Below are positions 49,201 through 60,000 of a DNA stretch of 64,000 nt, piece after piece (the stretch's first letter is position 1; each line of letters starts with the position of its first letter). Position numbers and translations under genes: made by a program. This DNA comes from Atrina japonica (lineage: Eukaryota > Mollusca > Bivalvia > Pterioida > Pinnidae), in contig BROG01000112.1 of the NCBI GenBank assembly GCA_030159075.1, positions 124,001-188,000 of the forward strand. The letters run 5' to 3'. The notes under the pieces are model-generated. The model searched no databases, was not told the DNA's origin, and saw nothing but the letters and a program-made list of their open reading frames with translations.

Positions 49201-52200
49201 TTGATCAGTCAGTGTGAACACAAATTCCCAATTTTTTTTTTTATTTGGTTACTTACAATGAAATAACTAATTTAAACAAAAACGTTTCCAGCCATCCATG
49301 TCCAAATACTAAGGGTGCACCAATGATGATACCCTAGTTTAGATAAATTTTATTCATTCCTCCTTTTTTTTTATCCGAAGAGAATTGATATGTGACAAAA
49401 TGCCAAACATGGATATTTTGAAATCAAAGGGGAATGAATTTCTCTTTCAAATAAACGAGGTTTCAAAATAACCAAGTTTTGATGGTAATAAAGAAACTTG
49501 GCCGGAGAATCAAAATTATTCCAAATAAAGCGGGATTTCAATATGTAAACAGGATGCAATATTAATGGGTTTGACTGTATATAGAATTTTCTTATGATAC
49601 AATATATAGATTTTTCACCTATTTTTTTTATCAGAACAGACTATATGATTCCAGGTGATTCCAGCAATGTTGATCTAAAGGCAAGTTTATGAGATAGACC
49701 CATTTGTAGAATCGCTAGGTGATAGGTAACATCCCGCTATCACCAAGGGCTTGGGAAATCCTTGCTTTGCATGTTCTTTTGGAAAGGTTCAGGAGAGCCC
49801 TGGAAACAGAAATTCAATTGTGTATATATGTTAAATATATGTATATGCTTTTGTCAAATTACAATTGTTTCCCTATGGTTATTTTTGTCTTTGTGGTAGA
49901 GGTAAAGAACCTCAGTATCATTTTGTTTGAGGTAGAGAACCTCAGTATCATGTTAGAGGTAGAAAACCTCAGTATCATGTTAGAGGTAGATAACCTCAGT
50001 ATTTCATCCTGTGTATGATAGGTATATGCTTTTGTCCCCCAAATGATATCCCCATGATATATTAGACCAATCTTCTAGAATTTTACCCCCAGTTATTTCA
50101 GTTCCTTTTATTTTGTATGGTGTTAGAGGTAGAAAACCTTACATTTTAAATGCCCTATATGTACTTAAGTTTGTACCTGTACATAGGAACCCCTGATATT
50201 TTCAGCAAAACCATCCATTCCAATATACAACTAAGCAAGTGTATACATTTACCCATACTTATTTGTTTTTATACTTTAATACAGCATTATAATAATCCAG
50301 CACTTTTTTTTCAGGCTGAAATGTGAATTAATTTAAAATGATACATTCATCTACATTTTCAGCACTTACCTCATCTTAACCTGTCACCCCTACATATTTA
50401 CATGGAATGCTCTTATCTGTTGTTATGGAATGATCTAATGTTGGCTTTAATGTTGAAAAAGGGTTGATTACTATGCAAATTAATATTCACCATTGTGAAA
50501 AGTAATATCTTAAACCAAAGGGATGCAAATAGTTGGTTGTTACAGTGTTAAAGATAAGTAGAAATGGGCAGGTTCTACCAAAATGATAAAAAATAGCTGT
50601 ACTGTTGGACTGGTAGGATGACCCTAAAAAATCCTTAAAAGTTGAAATCATAAGCTGTACATGTACTTTTCAAAGATTATGTCATTTACATGCACAGATT
50701 AGGTCATTGTTCAGTATATGTCTCCATTCATATTCTTAACAGATTGTCAAAATACATCTGCAAAAGCTGTGATCTAGTTACATATGAAGACATGTAGCTA
50801 CATATTTACAGATTTTGACTATTCCAAACAGCATAAACAGATTTGTTAGTATTATTTTTCTGTTTTTTTTGTTGTTTTTTTTTTTGGTTTTTCAAAAGCT
50901 ATATTGTGTATTTTCTTGGTGTTAACACCAGCTACATGTATAGGTGAAACACCTGAAGTTTTGATATTTGCTTTGGACTGATGCCAGTGCAATGAGAGTA
51001 GCATTTTACCATACCCAACAGCATGCCATACCTTTTTGATATCTCTGGAGTGGTAGATCTTTGATCTTCTAGAACTCTGAGTAGCACTATAGCAGTAATA
51101 TATCTTATGAATAGATGTGTAAAGGTGTATTCTACATTATAACACCACAGTATACAACCACAGGAGGTGAGGGGGGGATAACTGTCAGTAAACCATTTAT
51201 AAAAATGTACCCCAGCAGCAATGCTACGACAACTTTATCATGACAGTTTTGCCTGTTTTCTTGCCAGTATCCGGCTAAACACCAGTTAGCTAATTAGCTA
51301 ATTAATCATCAAACCATTTCAGTAATCATTATCATCAATTGTGACATCACAAATTCATTTCTTACCAATGTTTCTTTCTTCTAGAATCGGTTCCTGGGTT
51401 CTATAGAATGCAGCATATTGGGGTACAGTAAAACATGAAAAAATTAAAAAAAAAAAAACAGCACTTCATCACAATAAATACAACTTGAGTGTGTGAATTT
51501 AATCTCATTCTGTTTAAAACTGCTTTACATCACTGGGCAAGCACATTGAATCATGTGGTTTATTATTAAATCTACTTTCAAAATTATTTAGATTATGTAC
51601 ATTTGAGTGTTAAGATCCCCTGAAGTCAAATTTGGACCTGCCCATTTCAAAGAATGATTAAGTCCACTGTCAGAATTCAGGGGTGTTTGACTTAGAATAC
51701 AAATTTAATAATGATTTTATACGGGAAATGAACTTGGTCACTCCTGAATTATGGCAGTAGACCATACTATTCATAGATTTGGAAGAGTGTAAATGTGACC
51801 ACAGGGGTTGATTACTTAAAGGCTTACTATTTTATTGCAAAATCTCTTAGATTGCACTTCTTTCCCTTCTGTTTAGACCTGTTTGTTTCTATTTTCTAAC
51901 TGTTTACTGAAAGTACAGACACTGTCTCCTGTGATTCCATGATTAATTTTAGCATTCGTCTGTTTAGAGGAAGATCCTAGTTTACTGTTTGATCATTCTA
52001 TACTGGAGATTTCTTTCAGTGATTGTTAGCTCAATTCCATGGAGTTGAAGGGAGGGGGGGGGGTCATGCTATCATGTCTGCATTGCCTCCCATTAGGAAG
52101 GTTTTTTTTACTTCTACTGTTTAACTATAAGAATAATATGGCACATTATGTTTCTTGTAGGAATCCCAGTAAAGGTTATACTAAAGCTGCTTGATTTAGT

Positions 52201-55200
52201 CCTGTAGTTTTTACTTAGTATTTAAAGTAAAACTCTATTCAAAACTTGGGTATTTATTTTATACTTAGTAATTTCTGCCCCTGGTTATATTCACTCCATC
52301 TTGAATTTGCCTGCAATCACCATAGTCTCATGGCTGGCAAGTTTGTCTGTACTTCTTTTCTAAGGAAGAAAATGACGAATATTAAACAGAATTGAAATTG
52401 TCCATGTACCATATAGAGTATTCAAGTCTGAGAGTTTTACTCAACTTCTGCTAATTCTGAAATCTGATTGGCCTAGCAGGTTAGGTTAAGAAATTTTTTC
52501 ACCGAAGAATATTCTTAGGTTTTCAACACGTGAGCTCTGGCCTTTTGAAAGAGATTTCAAAGCAAGGTCTTGTGTGGCAGAGGGTATGCTACAGTAAAGG
52601 ACCTTTTGTGCATTGGTAGAAGTCCATAGCGTAGGTATGTGGCAGTCTGGAGCTACAGCATGCGATGTCTCCATATCAGTTCAAATTTTTGTTTGGGATG
52701 GAAAGCAAAATTAAAAAGTACAACAAACTGATATTATTTCACAAGGAGATAATTCTGCTTTTGACATGTTGATGATTGAAATATTCAGATCAATGATTGA
52801 AACTATTGCGAGCAATTTAATGTCATATACCAAAAAAAAAGAACATTTCACTCTGAAAGTCCTTTATCCCCCAATCCAGTCTACATTCACTCATATATCC
52901 ACTTCCATGCTGACACCTAATTAAATATACAGTTAAATGAGTTCTGACCAGTTTGGACATTTGGCTACTAGACTATCTTGTCCACTCATCAAGATTTAAA
53001 TGGACTGGACTATGTAATATTATTGGTATGAAGTTTAGTCCAATGCATTTGATGGATGGATGGATGGCTTTCCTAACACCCCAGCTTTACTCCCTCATCT
53101 ATAATAGATAAACCTGCCTTTTAATAGAGTACACTTGTACTTATGAAACCATACTTCTAGTTAGCCATTTCCTTTAAGTACATGTAAATATATCTTTCAA
53201 ACCATTTCTTCCTAAGTTTTATAACAGTCCCATTGTAATCCATTGTATAATTATACAAGTTTATTCATACTTAAACTAATATCAAATTGTTTATCATCAG
53301 TTGTTTATCTTCCCTTTTGATACCAAAGTATAATATTCACACATCCCAATGCTCTCATAATCACACCTGTACACATTCATTTACCCACATTTTCCTATTC
53401 ATTTCATACTTTTTGATGGTCACACCTTTATCCTTGCTCCCAATCTAACCCACCACCATACCTTTAAGCTTATTACCTTTCTCTGTGTTGTACAACTTTG
53501 TTCCCCCATCCATTTACCTATCCCAATACTTTTTGTATATAATTATTTAAATTTCTTTTTGGAAGTTCTGCAGAGAATACATATTGTACACATTTACACA
53601 TGTACAATCTGCTAGAAATTTGGTGAGCAAATAATTTTAAAAGTCAGACAATATGATATCTGTGTACTTTAAGAGACCTCCTATATTTTCACCTTGTATT
53701 CTCATTGATACACATACAATGATATCTCCATGCCATGTCTTCAACTGATACACTTTAACCCTGCATTACATGTAGATATGTTTGTAACTTTGTTTATGTT
53801 GGGAACTTCAGTAACTTAAAGGGGCTCTTCGTTTATGTTAGTAACTTAATGTGGCTCTTTGGTTATGATTGTAACTTAAATGGGCTCTTTGTTTACATTA
53901 GGAACTTAAAGGGGTGCTTTGTTTATGTCCATAACTTAAAGGGGCTCTTTATTTATGTTAGTAATGTAAAGGGGCCCTTTGTTTATGTTCATAACGTGGG
54001 CTCTTTGTTTATGTTAGTAACTTAAAGGGGCTCTTTCACAAATCATCATTTGTAGGCTCAAAATTTCATATTTGAGTTAAACATTATTACCTTGACTAAA
54101 ACCAATATTAATAATTTAACGTCAAAAATTCAGCATTGAAGTCTGTAATTTGTCATTTTCCTGCATGAGTTTTATATACCGGTAGTTTAAATTATACAGG
54201 TATAAGGAACACACAAAGCAGTTTAGAAAATACACCTTTTTTTCACCATTCACCCCTTTATGTCTTAAGTAGGGGTGTCGGCGTGTTTACGATTTTTAAT
54301 ACAGTGCAACAAATGATCTTTCTTTTAGTTTATAGAAACATTTAATGACTGATAAATTATGTATAAAATTTCATGAAGTTTATTGAGAGGGCACCTTTAA
54401 GATGTATCATATCCATGTCAGTCGCATATGGAAAACTTGACCTTACATCAACTACTGGTCAGAAAGATAGAACATTGACATGATTTTTTATTATGTTTAC
54501 CAGACACTTGGGTTTAGTGTACTAAGCTAGCATTGAGCTTATCATATACAGGTAGACTAAATAACATTCTCTCCATAGTGCACTGTGGTCGCAGCTATGC
54601 CTTGTTACTGGTTAGATAAAGAAGCCATGCAAAGTCCTTCAGAGGGGTGTTTAACTAGAATTAAAATAAGAAATTGTTTTTTAAAGCATTCCAGATGGTA
54701 ATTTTAATGTTGAAATTAATTAGACATCGAATACGATTACTTTGAAATATGACGCATTACATCACATTCGATTACTAAAATATGACACAACATAATACAC
54801 ATAGTTATTCTCATATTTTACCTCATTCACCCCTAGAGACACATTTAGACCGGACCAAGTCATTGATTTACAGCAGAGTCCATTGTTTTTCAGGGGTTCG
54901 TGAGTTAAAATCGTGTCTTTAGAGAACAAAATATAAGAGCCCAAAGTCACCAAATTTACTCAGTACTCAAGCTCAACTAACGTTTCATGATTTTAAGGGG
55001 AAAAAAACAAAATTTATGCTGCAACTTAACATGTTTGTACACAGAAGACAGTTGTACATAATAATAAAATTATTGTGCTTATTTTAAGAAAACTTCATCA
55101 AAAATTAAAAAATTGTTTTAGTACATGCTCAATTTTTCTGCTATGTACTAAATGTTTTTAATCATTTTTTTTTTCACAGGGAAATCATAAGTGTGACCCA

Positions 55201-57462
55201 AAGTTTTTTATATGAATGTTGAAAAGTTATAATGTGTTTCGTACTCAATTAGATCCAGAAAGTTTACTAACTATCATAAAGTAAAATTTAAGAAATAAAA
55301 ATTGAATTTGAGTTTGTTGATTTTTGAGTAATTTTTGGTGAATTCATGCCAAGTACTTCTCTGCTCTTGATTGAAATAATGATGGATCAATCACCGTAAA
55401 TACTAAATAATATATTATGAAAGGGTGGAATATTTTTATCTCTCAATGACTTTTTTTCTAAATAATATATCATTAAAGAGTTATATTTTATTATGTAGTA
55501 TTTTATAGTATTTTAAGGTTTTCTGAGTAACTTAAAATGTAGGTGACCAATGTTGCCGTGTATCGTTGTTTGTTTTGTATTAACTTTCAAATTGTTTCCC
55601 CCTCATTATTACATGTAAAAGTGTCAATGTTCTCATTATTTTTTGCCTTTTGTTCATTTATTTGTGATTTTCATATTACATGTTACAGGATCTCATTCTG
55701 TTTTGCTTTGAAATCAATTACAGCAAGACCTGCTTTAGCGACCACTTGTGTATAAAGTCCACCTGGTCACAAAGACGGTATTTTTATTTGCTGTCCCCAG
55801 AAGTGCCATTTGTGTACAAATCAACCTCTATATAAAGACCACCTCCCTATAAAGACCACTTTTCTTGTGTCCCTAAGGAGGTTGTTATATACAAGTTTCA
55901 ATGTATTTCAGAGTTCACTCTGTAATGATCTCATTTGAAATTATTTTTTGCTTTGTAATCAAATCATTCAGAGTACCTGTACAATGATCTCATTATTTTT
56001 TGCTTTGTAATCAATTATTTCAGAGTGCACTCTGCAACTGGATAGAGTTGTAAGTGATTAAGATTATAATTAATCTATATTATCAGTGGACTTCAATAAA
56101 ATGTTGCAAAAAGGACCCTGCTTAACATAGCAAAGACATTCTTATAAAACTTGATACAGTGAAAAACTTCCTGTTTTGTTTCATTATAAAATCTGAATTG
56201 AATAATTCCAGCACCTGCTGTTTTGAAGATTGCAATTATCATAGAGAGCAGAGAATGCAATAATGATATAGAATTATGTTAAGAAAAAAAAATGCATTTT
56301 ATTTATGACAAATCTGATGAGCTTAATTATGATTTTATTTTTTGTATTCTAAAGTGATATTGCAAGGACCTGTTTATTTATATATTTGTTGAAACTTATG
56401 TTGGCCGTTTTGGTCCAAATTCTGTCCTTTCTCTGTCTTTAGTAAAAAAAAAACAGCATTATTTTTTCTTCTAATTATACAAAAAGTTCTGTTTCACAGT
56501 AAAGATAACCATACCAGTATTTGAAACTGAAATGGGCCTCTGTGGCTAAAAGATAAGATTTATTGTGCTTTAAACCATTGACCTATGTAGCCACTCATTT
56601 CAAAGAATTGTAGAGCCCACTGTCAGAATTGGGGGTGTATGATTTTGAATCTGAATGCTGCAAAAATTTCACATTCAGTATTTGCTTGCTGCCTCCTGAA
56701 GTATGACAGTAGATGGGTAAGACCATGCTGTTGATTGATTTGGATGAGTCTAACTGTGACCTCAGGGGTTGATGAGTTAAAGTTCTTTAAACCGTGAAAT
56801 CTCGCACCTCTAGCCAGCACAGATTTGGTTGATATGGCCAGTTTAGAAGGTCAAGGGTCTCTTCAGGTGCATTTTTGTCAAGTACACTCTTCCCCATTAA
56901 CATGTGACCACCACATAACTGAAAAATTGTTGAATGTGGCATAAAACAGCTTTTAAAGAAATAAAAAAAACAAAACCATTCATTGAATTCCATGGTCTTT
57001 GTAATCCTGGAAACAGGATAGATGTTTGTTGAAGAACTCTAGCCAAAATTTAACATTGTATATAAAACAAAACAGAAAGTAGTAAGTTCTAAATTATATT
57101 ATGCTTTGTTGCATAGAAAATCTCCTGCAAGTTGATCTAGGGTTTTAGTTATGACCTTTTAATTTTGAATTTGGTACAACATTTTATTAGGAGACACAGC
57201 AGCCTGGCGTGTCAGTACTTTTCTATAGCTCTTCACATCTTTCTAAATATCTGCATCACATGCATTGCCTTTTATTAATACATATGTACACTTGTGAACA
57301 AATGTGGGCCACTGAAATTGCAAGAGTAGTACACCATACACATTCTGCTACTTATATTTTTTAAGATACTTTTTCTGCAATTCATTATACTGTTCATGAA
57401 ATGGTGAACTACATGCAAGGTCAATGGAATAAGTCAGTCTTTGTGTACTTAGAATTAAATTA

Positions 57463-57545
<83 letters not shown>

Positions 57546-59923
57546 ATATATATATGAGCCCAATGATATTTTGTATTGGGTCATTGTTATAATGACCCAA
57601 TTCATGATAATTTTAGTGTGATAAGATAGGATATCTCAAAACTTTATTGTTTATTGCTTGCAATGTTAATTATAATGCTTGCACATATTAACATCTTTAT
57701 TTTTGTTCATTGAGAAGGAAGTATGTCCCCAAAAACTGAACAGTCAGATTTTAGTATTTATTCACAAATAGGCAATCAGAGTGAACACAGCAGGTGACAA
57801 TTGGAAAAATGCCTTTGATTAAAAAATGATATTGATCTCTAACATATGACCAAATATATATAGCCTGATTCTTTGGCTTTTGTTAAATGTTAGTGGTCCA
57901 GAAATATAATATACACTGGACTTTACAAAATAAGAGGTCTGTCCATTATTTTTACAATGGATATTGGTCCAGAAATATAATGTATGCTTTTGATTTCGTG
58001 AAATAGATTTTCTGTCCGTTATTTATACAATCCAAATACCAGTATTACCAACTAAACATTCACCAGAATTTTTGTATAATATTACCCAATCCAAGTTGAT
58101 GTTGGTAGGTATGTTTCTTTTGTATTCTACCAATACAACAGTGCTCATGGCATTGGCAGTGTGTCACTGTTGACGAAAGACCAGTATACATATGAGAGAA
58201 AAGTGTTTCATTTGAGGTCGCAGTACATTGTAATTGCCATATATACATTGTAACTAATCTACAGTCTCCTCTTCTCCATCTAGATGGAAAAGATTAGCAT
58301 TTCACTTTATTACAACTCATAAGTCTTACATGCAATTATTTAGTTGTAAACTGGTTTGGTTTTTAGGATTAATTGTATATTTAATGGTTGTGGAAACATT
58401 TCAGTATTCAATATGACCAGCTTCAATGAAATTTTTTGTTACATTGTGATCTTTTCCAACCTTACAGATATCGGACTTTCCCGAATCAGTGGTAACACAA
58501 TCTTATTTCAGGAAAATTGTAAGGGTTCATTGGTTTATTTTTTTTTTTTTTTGCTTTCTGTTTTTGTTAATGCTGTACCAGCTCTCAACAAATATTATAA
58601 TGCTTGATACAGAGAAACACATTGTATATATGGAACAAGGACTGTACATATTGGGATGCATGCTGATCCTTCAGTCTAGAATTTTCTGTTTTGTTATGTT
58701 GTTTTGTTTTACATATTTATGCAGTCTGCCTATTTTGTATGGTTTTATGTTTGTTGTTAAGTTGTACTTTTGTAGAATTGAAAACATGATTTGTGGTGTT
58801 TGAACCTTGGATCAATTCTATTTCTGATACATGAATTAATTCAGTTCCAATCATTGAGATTGGCCTTGTAGTTTTATGCCACCCACTCACCCACTTGTTG
58901 CTGTGGAATTGATAATGCAATATTCCCATTTCAAAGCTTGAAAATATGCTGCATGATCCCATTTCATCTGATTTTCAAGTGCAAAAAGACCATGCATGGT
59001 TACTGAAAATGTAATAACAGTCTATACACAATCAATCAGTGTTTAATGCACCAGTTTGCTGGACTTGAATTTTCAAGTCACCTTTCTCAGTTCTATTCTG
59101 AGTTTTTTTTACTTATATGGTGATAAATAACAGCAGCTTTTGGCAGTAAGAAAATAGGATCTATGCTAATGCCTGCCATCTATTGGCTTATGAAAAGACA
59201 ACAAGGATTCTTGAAACAGGCCATTCCTACATTGTTTCACCAGAAAGGTCCATGCCTTACGAGTGAAATGTCAAGATTTTGGCAGTGGAACAGTCATTGC
59301 CTAGTTCATTCCCTACGTAATTATGAACATGACCCAAATTTGCAGCCATACCTTCCATCATGTTTTTTTTTCATTATGATAAACTCTATTTCGTAAACTC
59401 TGTATGGTAATGGAAAAGTACACCCTTGTACAATACATCTCTTATATTCTTAGTTACTTCCAATTTGTAGACAGTATTACCGATGGTTTCCTACTTTGGT
59501 ACAATTTGGGATGCATGGTATTTTATTTAAAAATGAAAAACTTTAAAAGGAATATTTCCAGTAGGCAAAAATGATATTATGTAGTTATATATATATATAT
59601 ATATCTATAACTTGTACAGTAGAAATATTGAATTACATAACAAGAACTGAAGAATGCATAGACAGGCCACAAAATAAAAGAAAATGTCGAAACCCATTTA
59701 AGGTTACGCTGAAATGAATGACCGTAACCTGCAATTTATGGTAGCAATAATGAAGATTTAAAAATGAAATTAATCGAGAATGAAAAGGAGGTTACTTGAT
59801 TTGTATTTTGCGTAACCTCCACGTAACCTCAACGATCGATTCCGTGTTATTTGTGGTCTGCATAGAGAAGATTGCATATTGAGATATGCAGCACATAAAT
59901 CACAAGCTGACAGGGGACAATTG

Positions 59924-60000
<77 letters not shown>

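Noticed and set aside
49899..50003. EVENLSIML peptide repeat
   Set aside because: A 27-base minisatellite inside an intron keeps a frame open by arithmetic; no gene context.
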